A DNA stretch of 64,000 bases from Hahellaceae bacterium (GTDB lineage: Bacteria; Pseudomonadota; Gammaproteobacteria; Pseudomonadales; Oleiphilaceae), in the NCBI GenBank assembly GCA_016716085.1, contig JADJWY010000005.1, positions 496,001 through 560,000 on the forward strand, given 5' to 3'. This document shows positions 53,995 through 62,630 of the stretch, piece after piece. How positions within the stretch are numbered: position 1 is the stretch's first letter; the number at the start of each line of letters is the position of its first letter. A program made the translations under genes and the position numbers. Below the pieces are notes generated by a model. The model made no database searches. It saw only the letters and a list, made by a program, of their open reading frames with translations, and was not told the origin of the DNA.

Positions 53995-55152
53995 TTAAAG
54001 TTGCAGTAGGTTGCCTAATTGTCGGTGTGGCAGTGCAGTCGCACCGGCGATCTTTGCGATCTGGTCTCCCGGTCTCACCAACCGTCGATGACTGAGCCCT
54101 ACAATGTATCCATCCGCAATCGCATTAACCGCAATCCGCCGATTGGGAGCAGGGTGGTCAATCTGCACGATTTCAGCGAACCTTTCACCTGCCTTCACGA
54201 ATGAGCCTAACGCGCGTGAAAAGACCACCAGACCCGCTGCGCTTGCCTTGACTGTATCAACCGCTTCCAAGGGGGAAACCCGAACCGCTTCCGGGGCGAG
54301 TCCGCCCGCTACCAATTCAGTTTCCAAATTCGTGTCTGGCTTATAAACCCCTAACGAGCGCAGATACGCGAGTAAGCGGGACGCATCCGATTGAGCCAGA
54401 GAATCCTCCACATCAATTTGTCCCCGATATTCCAGCGTCACCGCAAAAACCGGCAAGCCAATGGGTTTTTCTGGATAGTCCAGCTGCAGCCGATGCCAGA
54501 ACTGGAGATGAGCCCCGTCAAAGGCAACGATGCCCTCCAGGTCTTCCAGGAAGACATAAGAAAATCCAAGGCAGGCTGCGAGAGCAACGCATTCGTCTGC
54601 CTGGTGCTTGACGCCATACAGATGAGCTTCCGTGCGATCATCACAGTGCAGATCAAGAACAACATCCGCCTCCGTAGAGAGCGCCAGCAGCGTCTTTTTC
54701 AAAAAGCCCACTTCGTCATCTACACGCCATTCCCGCACTGCCTCAACAAATGCCGCTCGAATTAAATGCTGATTCTGGATTTTGTTATCCGTTAATTTGC
54801 CTTCAATCAGGCGTTTAATCTCAGGGTAGGGGTCCAGATAGTTACGATTAAAATTACCGGTTCCCGTCATATCGAAGCGCCCCGTAACATAGCCAAATAA
54901 ATTCTGGCTCATACCCACAGGATTGGCATAGGGTACGACAATCACGGTTCCACACAGTTCCTGACGACGCTCAATGGCTTCCAATTGTTCCAGCAGATGC
55001 TGTAAAACCAACAAGCCAGGCCACTCATCCGCATGTAATCCAGCCTGCAGGTAAATTGTGGGTCCCGGTAGCGATCCACCAAATCGGAACACATTCAGTT
55101 GGCGAGAAGTCCCTGGCGATGGGGACATCAATGGAATCACTTCAACCTGCAT
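53995..55152 (-). CDS. Succinylglutamate desuccinylase / aspartoacylase family metallo-deacylase
   Basis: About 385 residues from ATG 55152 (AGGAGT six bases before). A zinc carboxypeptidase-like fold: zinc ligands in YLQAGLHADEWPG (His and Glu), GNFNRNYLDPYP, VVLDLHCDD (second His) and VTLEYRGQ (catalytic Glu). The C-terminal domain ends in a biotinyl-lipoyl-like barrel (AAGLVVFSRALGSFVKAGE, IADGYIVG). The family removes acyl groups from amino acids or amides; canonical AstE and AspA are shorter or differ, so the substrate is unknown. Confidence 0.86.
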   Translation of the reverse strand: MQVEVIPLMSPSPGTSRQLNVFRFGGSLPGPTIYLQAGLHADEWPGLLVLQHLLEQLEAIERRQELCGTVIVVPYANPVGMSQNLFGYVTGRFDMTGTGNFNRNYLDPYPEIKRLIEGKLTDNKIQNQHLIRAAFVEAVREWRVDDEVGFLKKTLLALSTEADVVLDLHCDDRTEAHLYGVKHQADECVALAACLGFSYVFLEDLEGIVAFDGAHLQFWHRLQLDYPEKPIGLPVFAVTLEYRGQIDVEDSLAQSDASRLLAYLRSLGVYKPDTNLETELVAGGLAPEAVRVSPLEAVDTVKASAAGLVVFSRALGSFVKAGERFAEIVQIDHPAPNRRIAVNAIADGYIVGLSHRRLVRPGDQIAKIAGATALPHRQLGNLLQL

Positions 55153-55302
55153 TTGCACACTCCTGGATCAGTGGCTGCCATCTATTAGGGCATTTTTAGG
55201 CTTAATCGGTTTCTCTGTAACGCCAATGGGCATCGTTAGCATCAGGTCTGCCGGGCAATTTGGGCCATTAACGCAAATTGGCATGGCACATGCTTAAGAT
55301 AT

Positions 55303-55383
55303 GGTGACAATGAAAATCGGGTACGCCCCTTGTTCATTGTCACCTCTACGCTCGTGCCTTGGGCCTCGGAAGAGGCCTTTTTT
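55303..55383 (+). ncRNA. Candidate small RNA: 12-bp hairpin followed by an intrinsic terminator
   Basis: In a 328-base gap with no gene, a perfect 12-bp inverted repeat (GGTGACAATGAA at 55303-55314, TTCATTGTCACC at 55333-55344) is followed 17 bases later by GGCCTC-GGAA-GAGGCC (55362-55377), a GNRA-loop terminator hairpin with a six-T tract (55378-55383). No plus-strand coding sequence lies between 53953 and this terminator, so the terminated transcript is probably non-coding, about 80-90 nt. A TTGGCA at 55278-55283 and TATGGT at 55300-55305 are only weak promoter candidates. The 55159-55302 stretch shows nothing else. Confidence 0.5.
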
Positions 55384-55430
55384 ATTTTTGGGTGAGCAAA
55401 TTCAGCTGAAACCTCACTGCGCACCAAACT

Positions 55431-55456
55431 AAAAAAGGCGCCGAAGCACCTTTTTT
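55431..55456 (-). terminator. UUCG-loop terminator for the small minus-strand gene
   Basis: On the minus strand the sequence reads GGUGC-UUCG-GCGCC followed by six U, a five-pair stem (one G-U wobble) with the very stable UUCG loop. It lies 24 bases after the stop of the gene at 55481-55693. Confidence 0.85.
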
Positions 55457-55480
55457 AACACGAACAGGGGCGAATAACCG

Positions 55481-55693
55481 TTACACGGACATTTGTTCGA
55501 GGAACTCCGCCTTGCGTGCTAAGACACGCAGGTACGTTTCCCTCAACAGCTGCTTATGCGGTTTTCCGCTACTTTCCAGATCGGCAACTTTTTGCTGCAA
55601 ACCTCTGACCTCATCTTCCAGGCGACTTTTCAGAACAACCTGATAAGACGACGCACCGATCCTCTCCGCTTGTATCTCGCGAAAATATTCCAT
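55481..55693 (-). CDS. Small coiled-coil protein of unknown function
   Basis: 70 residues, highly charged and helical. EDEVRGLQQKVADLESSGKP has a heptad-like leucine pattern and ends RETYLRVLARKAEFLEQM. No family recognised. It has its own UUCG-loop terminator and an upstream gap of 210 bases, so it is transcribed alone. Coding status is supported by the terminator and codon pattern; the function is unknown. Confidence 0.7.
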   Translation of the reverse strand: MEYFREIQAERIGASSYQVVLKSRLEDEVRGLQQKVADLESSGKPHKQLLRETYLRVLARKAEFLEQMSV

Positions 55694-55903
55694 GCCAATT
55701 CCTAAGTGGCCATCCAGCCTTGTGACTTATTCCTGTCTTAAAATCGTACAACGAAACGAAAGCGGTAACAATAGACTGGCACTTAATTCACGCTATTTAA
55801 CAGGCATTTGAAGAAGCAGTCTGGGTTGCACTTTACATTAGGTCGCTAAACAACCAAAAGTTGCTATGCTATCAGAAGGAACCGTACAAATTTCGAGGCT
55901 GTA

Positions 55904-56263
55904 ATGACCCCTGCCAGGATAGAAGATGCCGCCAAAGAGTTTCTCGCATTGATCGAGGTCTTGGATAACGCTTACTGGGAAGCATCATCCATGGGCAGCA
56001 AAGACCGGATTTATGATGTCATCAGCGTGTTTCAGGCTGAGATCGCTGAGTTGAACAAACTTAGCATTCAGGATCACGGCTATCCCTACGAAATGGTTAC
56101 CGAAGGCGTACGCCAGGTCAGCCCCAAACTCCACAGTATGCAAACCATGATCAGAGATCTCGTGGAACGGACGAATACCCAGCTAGCCCTCAAGCGCTGT
56201 CTCAAAACAGTCGTCAACATTGTGGATCAGCAAAGCAAGCGCTGGAAGCAAGAGGCGCCCTGA
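55904..56263 (+). CDS. Small helical cytoplasmic protein of unknown function
   Basis: 119 residues from ATG 55904. No signal or membrane segment; predicted all helical (FLALIEVLDNAYWEASSMGS, HSMQTMIRDLVERTNTQLAL). No known family. It converges with the serine hydrolase, whose stop is the next base. The 210-base upstream gap contains AT-rich promoter-like sequence (TTGCAC at 55827, TATGCT at 55865) but spacing is not canonical. Confidence 0.65.
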   Translation: MTPARIEDAAKEFLALIEVLDNAYWEASSMGSKDRIYDVISVFQAEIAELNKLSIQDHGYPYEMVTEGVRQVSPKLHSMQTMIRDLVERTNTQLALKRCLKTVVNIVDQQSKRWKQEAP

Positions 56264-57517
56264 TCAGCGGCAATCGTAACTGATGCGATGAATCAGCTTT
56301 GCCAACGCCGGCAGATGATGTCCCACCAATGAAAGTCCTGTGGTAAGCAAGCCCACGCTGATGTCCCTGTCAGGATCGGCCCAGGCAAACTTATTAATCA
56401 ATCCCAGATGGCCATAGGCCCTGCCCGTGTGGGTACCGTAAAGTCCAAAAGGCTCGCCACCCAACATCATCCCCGCACTGTAACGCATAGGAATCAGCAT
56501 GGTTCGATCCAGCGTCAAACTCCCGTACTCCTGTATCGCTCGCTGAATCGTCACAGGCGCCAATACCTGCTTACGCTGCCAGCGCCCCTGATCCCGCATC
56601 ATCTCAAACATGCGACTGATTTCTTCAGCCGTTGCGTACATATTTCCGGCAGGCACCACCGCATTCATCCAGCGTCGGTCATTGCTCACTTCTGCGGCCA
56701 TCGTCATGCTTGCACCCAAGGCACGTTTAACCAGAAGCGAAAGCGGGAAGGGGGTTTCCAGACCTGTTGCATAATTCCGAGCGGCAATATGCTGATATTT
56801 TTTCTCGAGCCCGAAACGGAAATAGGTCATTTTCAGCGGTTTTCGAAGAACCTTATCGAGGTAGTCCTGAGCTGAGAGTCCCGTTACAGCCTCGATTAAA
56901 CGGCCTAATACGAATCCTCCGGTGATCGCGTGGTAGGCGAGGGTGCCGCCGTCAACCGCGATCGGTTTAGCATCGCAGAGCAGTTGCCACACCTGGTCAG
57001 GATCAAACAGGGTATCCAGCGACTCATTAATCGGTAGTCCAGGAATGCCCCCCCGATGCGAGAGTACCTGGTGGATGGTAATTGGCTGTTTTCCTTTTCG
57101 GGCAAATTCAGGCAGGTAGTAACTCACCGGGTCAAGCAAGTTTACCAAACCGTCTTCAGCGAGCTTGTGAATCAACACGGCCGTGACAGCCTTCGATGCC
57201 GAATAAAGACACACTGGGGTATCGAGGCGCATCAAACGCTTATGTTCATGTTTCAGATCTCCGGGTCCGTTGCCTGATGCATAACCAATACAACGGTTCA
57301 TAAAGATCTTGCCGCGTTTGCGAATGCACAGCGAAATTCCGGGTTGAGTTCCCGTGAGATACAGGGCTTCGGTGGCAGACCAAATCGCATCCCGCGCTTT
57401 CTCCGAAAGCCCGACCTCGGCGGCCTCCACTTCCTGCTCCCGGTCAATGCAGCTGACCTGAGCCAGATTTTCAGTTGTATCTGCCAGCCTGAGCTGATTC
57501 CTCACTACCGACCACAT
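56264..57517 (-). CDS. Class C beta-lactamase-like serine hydrolase
   Basis: 417 residues, no signal peptide, so cytoplasmic or peripheral. The SxxK nucleophile motif is SASK in CLYSASKAVTAVLIHKLAEDG, followed by LDPVSYYLPEF and ITIHQVLSHRGG; the YxN position reads YHAIT and the KTG position reads HTG (YGTHTGRAYGHLG), as in esterase members such as EstB-like lipases rather than true beta-lactamases. A carboxylesterase or peptidase function is likely; substrate unknown. Ends next to the convergent small gene. Confidence 0.86.
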   Translation of the reverse strand: MWSVVRNQLRLADTTENLAQVSCIDREQEVEAAEVGLSEKARDAIWSATEALYLTGTQPGISLCIRKRGKIFMNRCIGYASGNGPGDLKHEHKRLMRLDTPVCLYSASKAVTAVLIHKLAEDGLVNLLDPVSYYLPEFARKGKQPITIHQVLSHRGGIPGLPINESLDTLFDPDQVWQLLCDAKPIAVDGGTLAYHAITGGFVLGRLIEAVTGLSAQDYLDKVLRKPLKMTYFRFGLEKKYQHIAARNYATGLETPFPLSLLVKRALGASMTMAAEVSNDRRWMNAVVPAGNMYATAEEISRMFEMMRDQGRWQRKQVLAPVTIQRAIQEYGSLTLDRTMLIPMRYSAGMMLGGEPFGLYGTHTGRAYGHLGLINKFAWADPDRDISVGLLTTGLSLVGHHLPALAKLIHRISYDCR

Positions 57518-57691
57518 AATCGCTCTCTTAAAATTATCTTTACTATCAGTCAGCTGACACCCTGCGCCAGTCTGGTGAGCAAAAGCTTATCCGATTTACC
57601 GGAACGGTGCCAATGCGTTGGATCAAGCGACACCACGCAAATGCAAGAGGGTCTATACTGAATCCACCAGACGCTGGATAACAGGTCATCC

Positions 57692-58900
57692 ATGATTAAA
57701 CGTATCCCGATTCGTGCCCTGGAAGTGGGCATGTACATTTCAGACATGAACGTCGACTGGATTCCGCATGCTAACATGCAGAAAAAAGGCAGAATTCCGA
57801 ACGAGCGTGTCATTGAAAAGATCAAAGCCTTGGGTGTCCAGAACCTCTATATCGACACCTTGAAAGGCAAAGATACTCAGGATGGCCTGACCGAAGCAGA
57901 AGTCGAAGCCATTAATCAGGATAAACTGGAAAAAGCCAGTGCACTCGCCCCTGCGGTGCGTCCCAGATTGTCTCTGGAAGAGGAGATGTCTCAGGCCGCC
58001 AAGCTTCACAATGAGGCGATCGGACTCGTCAATGGTGTTATGGATGACGTCAAGCTTGGCAAAGCACTGGAAGTAAAAGCCATTGATACCTTGGCTGATG
58101 GCCTGCTCGACTCCATCTTTCGCAACCACAATGCACTGGCCTGTTTAGGCTGCATCCGCGACAAAGACAGCTATTTGATGGAGCATTCTGTCAACCTGAG
58201 TGTGCTGATGTCCATTTTCGGTAAATCGATCCAGCTGGACCGGGACATCATGCACCAGACCATTGTGGGTGCGTTGCTACATGACATTGGAAAAATTCTG
58301 ATTCCGGATGAGATCCTGCACAAACCGGGCAAACTGAGCGACGATGAATTTGCCGAAATAAAAAAGCATGCCGTTCACAGTCACGATATATTGAAAAAGA
58401 CAGAAGGCGTTGGTCCGCTATCCGTCATTGTGGCGGCGCAACACCATGAGAAAATGGATGGCAGCGGGTATCCCAAGGGCTTGAAAGGCGACGAAATCTC
58501 TCCCTTTGGCCGCATGACAGCTATCGTGGATGTTTACGATGCCATTACTGCCGATCGCTGCTATCACAAAGGTATGCCCCCCACCATGGCCGTCAAGAAG
58601 CTTCTGGAGTGGAGCGACCACCACCTGGATCGCTCATTGGTCAATCACTTCATCCGCTGCATTGGGATTTTCCCAGTGGGTTCGTTAGTGCTGCTCGAAA
58701 GCGGGCGCCTGGGTGTCGTCATCGAGGCGAATGAACATGACCAGCGACTGCCGGTCATCCGAGTGATGTACCACACTAAATTCAGAACCTTTCTGAAAAC
58801 CGAAAAGATCGACCTCGCCAACCCCAAGGTTCAGGATCGCATCGTCAAGGCGGTCGACCCTCGTGATTACCAGATTCAGGTAGGCGACTTTTTAGCCTGA
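57692..58900 (+). CDS. HD-GYP cyclic-di-GMP phosphodiesterase with DUF3391
   Basis: 402 residues. N-terminal DUF3391 (residues about 1-130: RIPIRALEVGMYISDMNVDW) precedes an HD-GYP domain with HSVNLSVLM, the catalytic pair in LLHDIGKILIPDEIL, HHEKMDGSGYP (GYP motif) and RMTAIVDVYDAITADRCY. All metal-binding His/Asp are present, so it should hydrolyse c-di-GMP and lower biofilm or raise motility. No membrane segment; cytoplasmic. ATG 57692. Confidence 0.93.
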   Translation: MIKRIPIRALEVGMYISDMNVDWIPHANMQKKGRIPNERVIEKIKALGVQNLYIDTLKGKDTQDGLTEAEVEAINQDKLEKASALAPAVRPRLSLEEEMSQAAKLHNEAIGLVNGVMDDVKLGKALEVKAIDTLADGLLDSIFRNHNALACLGCIRDKDSYLMEHSVNLSVLMSIFGKSIQLDRDIMHQTIVGALLHDIGKILIPDEILHKPGKLSDDEFAEIKKHAVHSHDILKKTEGVGPLSVIVAAQHHEKMDGSGYPKGLKGDEISPFGRMTAIVDVYDAITADRCYHKGMPPTMAVKKLLEWSDHHLDRSLVNHFIRCIGIFPVGSLVLLESGRLGVVIEANEHDQRLPVIRVMYHTKFRTFLKTEKIDLANPKVQDRIVKAVDPRDYQIQVGDFLA

Positions 58901-58915
58901 CCCTTGTTTTACTCA

Positions 58916-59821
58916 TTAACCCCAGGTCAGTGGAACAAAATGGTCAATGATCAATGACACAAACAAGCCCATTAAATAGACGATAGAATAATGAAAGGTC
59001 TTAATAGCGGCGTGTTTACGAGTGTCGCGCAGCAATACGACGGACCAAAACAGAAATCGCCCACCCAGCACTAACGCCGTCAAAAAATAGATCACACCGC
59101 ACATGCCCGTAATGAACGGAAGCAGTGAGGCTGCAAACAGCATCAAGGTGTAAAGCAATATGTGTAGTTTGGTATAGGCATCACCATGGGTCACGGGTAG
59201 CATAGGAATTCCAGCCTTTGCATACTCCGCTTTACGGTGCACGGCGAGGGCCCAGAAATGGGGCGGCGTCCAGGCAAAAATGATCAGCACCAGTAACAAA
59301 GCATGGGGATGAATCTCGTTGGTAATCGTCGTCCAGCCCAGCAAGGGAGGGGCTGCACCTGCCAGGCCGCCCAGGACAATGTTCTGAGGCGTTGCGCGCT
59401 TGAGAAAACCAGTGTAAACAACGGCATACCCAATCAAAGAGGCCAGGGTCAACCAGGCCGTCAATGCATTGACCCAAGTTAACAGCACCACCATGCCAGT
59501 CAGAGCAAGAATGAGTGAGAACCCCAACGCATGGCGATTATCTAATCGACCCTCAGCCAAGGGGCGACGCATGGTACGCGCCATGATTGAGTCGACTTTT
59601 TGATCGACCACATGGTTGATCGCAGCTGCAGACGCGGCCAATAATGCGATCCCGACATTACCCCATATAATTGCCGGAGCATCCAGCCAGTTTGCACCCG
59701 CCAGAACCATGCCGACTACCGACGTTAACAGCATCAATGCCACCACGCGGGGTTTACAGAGCTCCAGGTAGTCACGCCAGGGAATTTCACCCATCGAAAG
59801 TAAACGGGTTTCCATTTTCAT
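58916..59821 (-). CDS. cyoE: Protoheme IX farnesyltransferase (heme O synthase)
   Basis: 301 residues, also called CtaB. Converts heme B to heme O by attaching a farnesyl group; nine membrane helices of the UbiA superfamily. The prenyl-diphosphate Asp motif is NHVVDQKVDSIMARTMRRPL, with the second WTPPHFWALAVHRK and YTGFLKRATPQN. It overlaps the ctaA stop (ATGA). It is the last gene of the oxidase-assembly run and converges with HD-GYP. Supplies heme for the cytochrome c oxidase encoded at the right edge. Confidence 0.95.
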   Translation of the reverse strand: MKMETRLLSMGEIPWRDYLELCKPRVVALMLLTSVVGMVLAGANWLDAPAIIWGNVGIALLAASAAAINHVVDQKVDSIMARTMRRPLAEGRLDNRHALGFSLILALTGMVVLLTWVNALTAWLTLASLIGYAVVYTGFLKRATPQNIVLGGLAGAAPPLLGWTTITNEIHPHALLLVLIIFAWTPPHFWALAVHRKAEYAKAGIPMLPVTHGDAYTKLHILLYTLMLFAASLLPFITGMCGVIYFLTALVLGGRFLFWSVVLLRDTRKHAAIKTFHYSIVYLMGLFVSLIIDHFVPLTWG

Positions 59822-60885
59822 GATTGTGTCCCCTTAAGTGTGAAGAGTCTGTAATTCAGCCACACCAGAGACAACAGGAGTAGCGCTGCAACACCGTTAT
59901 GAGCCACTGCCACCGGAAGTGGCAGTAGCGCAAGTACATTCGTTAGACCCAGTCCGATCTGTAGCAATAAAAGCAATCCTGCTAACACCAGTCCCTGCCG
60001 GATTTTTAGTAGTTCAGAGAGGCCCCAGAGTTTCCATAGCGATACGACTATCAGAAGCGTTACGCACACCGCTCCCATACGATGAGCCATATGAATCGCA
60101 ACCCGCGCCTCATTGTGCATTAAGCCGCCAAGATAGTTGGGCCCGACCTCCTGAAAAAAATTAAAGCCCGTCTTGAAATCCATTTCAGGCCACCACTGCG
60201 TCTGGCAGGTCGGAAAGTCAGGGCAGGCGAGGGCGGCATAATTGGACGTCACCCACCCACCTAAAAATATCTGTATGACCAATGCGACAACCGCAGCAAA
60301 CGTCCAAAGTCGAAGTCGCCGGGTTTGACTTAAGACATCCAGACTGACGAGTTGCCGGGAAGTCTTTAACCGCATGACCAACAGAGACAGTAGCGCGAGT
60401 GTCATCATGCCGCCAAGTAAATGCGCCGTGACCACTTGCGGCCATAATTTCAGCGTTACCGTCCACATTCCGAATAGTCCCTGCAGAACCACGAGTCCCA
60501 CCAGGGCCAGCGCATGCTTACGAGGCAGTGAGGGAGAGGGGGGCGATCGCCAGCTAATCCATGCAAGGGCCAGAATAGCGAGGCCCAGGGTGGAAGCCAT
60601 GTACCGATGTATCATTTCTGGCCAACCTTTGTGAACCTCTACAGGCGCATCAGGAAAGCGAGCTTCCGCCAGTGCGATCTCATGAGATTCATTGGGAACG
60701 GAGAGAAAGCCATAGCAACCCGGCCAGTCAGGACACCCCAGTCCAGCATCGACCAGGCGGGTATAGGCGCCTTTCAAAATGACGCAAAATGCGAGCAGCG
60801 TAGCAAATAACGCCAATCTCGACAGCCATTTGTGCCGGGCCGTTGAGACTGTAGAGTGAAAAAAAGAAGGGCTTCTGTAATCCAT
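59818..60885 (-). CDS. ctaA: Heme A synthase
   Basis: 355 residues, COX15/CtaA family, converting heme O to heme A. Eight predicted membrane helices. Heme-ligand histidines appear in EVHKGWPEMIHRYMAS, TAHLLGGMMTL, HMAHRMGAVC and VAHNGVAA. Cys pairs GLGCPDWPGCYG and ALACPDFPTCQTQWWPE match the redox cysteines of the family. Four-base overlap with cyoE. Confidence 0.94.
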   Translation of the reverse strand: MDYRSPSFFHSTVSTARHKWLSRLALFATLLAFCVILKGAYTRLVDAGLGCPDWPGCYGFLSVPNESHEIALAEARFPDAPVEVHKGWPEMIHRYMASTLGLAILALAWISWRSPPSPSLPRKHALALVGLVVLQGLFGMWTVTLKLWPQVVTAHLLGGMMTLALLSLLVMRLKTSRQLVSLDVLSQTRRLRLWTFAAVVALVIQIFLGGWVTSNYAALACPDFPTCQTQWWPEMDFKTGFNFFQEVGPNYLGGLMHNEARVAIHMAHRMGAVCVTLLIVVSLWKLWGLSELLKIRQGLVLAGLLLLLQIGLGLTNVLALLPLPVAVAHNGVAALLLLSLVWLNYRLFTLKGTQS

Positions 60886-60930
60886 TTTGGATACCCCATT
60901 GTTGTTTTTATTGTCTTGGTGACTACAGAT

Positions 60931-61575
60931 TTAACCGATCTTGGATACTTTTAGCAAGCGCCGTAAATCATCAAGCACGCCCCTTCCGTCAATCTTCCCC
61001 GGATAATGCATCATGATATTCCCAAAAGGGTCCATGATCAGAATTTCCCAGGGGTTCAGACTCTGTCTGGCCTCATGCATCCTGGCAGAAAGATGCTGGT
61101 AGGCTTGCTCTGTCAGCGTCTGCTGAAGCAAAGCACTGTCCGTTTGTGGTAGAGTCACAGGTACGGTCGATAACAACATCCGCCCCACCCGATCAGCATC
61201 CTTGCCCAAGGCAACATTAACCTGCCGCGCCAGATAAAGCGCCTCTCTGCACGCTTCATTACAGGGTTCAATCGGGTTCTCGGAAGGCATCTGCCCTAAT
61301 ATCAGAATCAACCACTTCCTACGTCCATCTATTTGTAAAACTTGTGGAATTTCTGAACCACGCACGATTAAACCATGATCCTCTTCGGTCAGCGGAGGCA
61401 GAATAAGAAGACCATGATTAGTTGTCCCTACGGGCAGGCCAATTTTTGCAAAATACATAACGGCGGCAACCACTAAGGGTACCAGCGCGACGGCGAAGAT
61501 CATCAGCAGCTTCCATTGGCCAACACGTTTTTGATCTTTTCCTGAATTTAACTGCTGCATCAACGTTGCATTCAT
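60931..61575 (-). CDS. SCO-like membrane-anchored protein of the oxidase cluster
   Basis: 214 residues with one N-terminal membrane helix (LLMIFAVALVPLVVAAVMYF), periplasmic side probably thioredoxin-like. The motif PCNEACREALYLARQVNVAL has the CxxxC spacing of the copper site in SCO1/SenC proteins, and DPFGNIMMHYPG resembles the later SCO strand, although the SCO His is not clear. Encoded between SURF1 and ctaA, as in related bacteria, so a role in copper delivery to or assembly of cytochrome oxidase is likely. Not a recognised SCO by full sequence; call is inference plus position. Confidence 0.72.
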   Translation of the reverse strand: MNATLMQQLNSGKDQKRVGQWKLLMIFAVALVPLVVAAVMYFAKIGLPVGTTNHGLLILPPLTEEDHGLIVRGSEIPQVLQIDGRRKWLILILGQMPSENPIEPCNEACREALYLARQVNVALGKDADRVGRMLLSTVPVTLPQTDSALLQQTLTEQAYQHLSARMHEARQSLNPWEILIMDPFGNIMMHYPGKIDGRGVLDDLRRLLKVSKIG

Positions 61576-61600
61576 TCTCGACCCTCAAGTGGATATCATC

Positions 61601-62326
61601 TCATTGTGATTTTCGGCGCATGCGCTGTCGGGCCACCCAGCCCATCAACAACACGAATACAACCGCCATGGAAAACCACTGTACTGCATAGGCCATATGT
61701 TTGTCAGGCCCCATGTTTACGGGCTTCCAAAGCGGTTGAAATGCCCCGGATTCTGCCTTATTCAAATGCAGGATGCGGGCATCGATCAGGCCAGGCAGTT
61801 GCTGCTGCATCTCACCAAACTGAATTATCTGAATCCGACGCGGCCATCCGTCGGCTTTCTCATTCTGGGTCAACAAGGGATTCTTGCTCACATCTGTTAA
61901 TGTCCCCGTTATACTTAGCATCCCAGTTGGCGTATCCCAATCTGGCAAATCCTTACGGCTTAAACTGGCTTGAACCCAGCCTCGGTCAACCAATACACAC
62001 GCCCTGTCATCACAAAACGGTGTCAGCACCCCGTAACCGAACTGATGCTCAAACATCTGATTATCGAGTAGCCACTGGTATCGGGTCTGGAATTGTCCCG
62101 TCACCGTCAACGTGGACAGCAATTCGACGGAGGCGATTTGATTCAGCTGAGCGACTTTGACAGCTTGCCCCACCAGCTGCTGGAGCAACACTCGTTTCTC
62201 ATCCGCCCGTCGCAGTTGCCAGGTGCCAAGAGCGCATAGCATTGCTGTTATCGTCACCAGCGAGATCGACCACAGCAACCAAAATGTGAAGCCAGATCCA
62301 CGTTTAGAGGCCAGCGCGTACACCAT
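61601..62326 (-). CDS. SURF1 family cytochrome oxidase assembly protein
   Basis: About 241 residues from ATG 62326 (TTG 62338 is in frame). Two membrane helices at the ends (SISLVTITAMLCALGTWQLR and WFSMAVVFVLLMGWVA) surround a periplasmic domain. WQLRRADEKRVLLQQL, FQTRYQWLLDNQMFEHQFGY, VLVDRGWVQ and a HMAYAVQWF end are SURF1 signatures. It assists heme A insertion into subunit I. Frame intact. Confidence 0.92.
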   Translation of the reverse strand: MVYALASKRGSGFTFWLLWSISLVTITAMLCALGTWQLRRADEKRVLLQQLVGQAVKVAQLNQIASVELLSTLTVTGQFQTRYQWLLDNQMFEHQFGYGVLTPFCDDRACVLVDRGWVQASLSRKDLPDWDTPTGMLSITGTLTDVSKNPLLTQNEKADGWPRRIQIIQFGEMQQQLPGLIDARILHLNKAESGAFQPLWKPVNMGPDKHMAYAVQWFSMAVVFVLLMGWVARQRMRRKSQ

Positions 62327-62423
62327 CAGGTCAGGCAAATTGGCAGTGGCGGGGATAGCAGGTTTTGATATAGTTCATCGTATTCCCTGATATGTTGAAA
62401 ATGTCCTGTTGGAGACAACCCGT

Positions 62424-62630
62424 ATGAAAATAGTCATTGGTCTTTTACTGCTGGGCGCCGTCGTCAGTCTATTCAGTGGCCTGTTTTTTCTGGTCAGAGA
62501 CGGCAGCGATCAGAAGCGCACCGTGAAGGCCCTGACATTTAGAATCGGGTTCGGAATTGCACTCTTCGTCGTCGTTCAGGTGATGCTGGCCACCGGCCAG
62601 CTTCACCTGAATCCTTCACCCATCCATTGA
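62424..62630 (+). CDS. DUF2909 twin-helix membrane protein
   Basis: 68 residues: two membrane helices (IVIGLLLLGAVVSLFSGLFFLV and FGIALFVVVQVMLATGQLH) joined by a basic loop, DGSDQKRTVKALTFRIG, the DUF2909 pattern. It is the only plus-strand gene inside the oxidase cluster and its stop abuts the coxC stop, an arrangement common in Pseudomonas relatives. ATG 62424 is nine bases after GGAG. Probably a small assembly or stability factor of the oxidase. Confidence 0.88.
   Translation: MKIVIGLLLLGAVVSLFSGLFFLVRDGSDQKRTVKALTFRIGFGIALFVVVQVMLATGQLHLNPSPIH

Noticed and set aside
55303..55344. 12-bp hairpin as the terminator of the deacylase gene
   Set aside because: The deacylase is transcribed away from it and no T tract follows the hairpin; the intrinsic terminator is the separate GGCCTC-GAGGCC element downstream.
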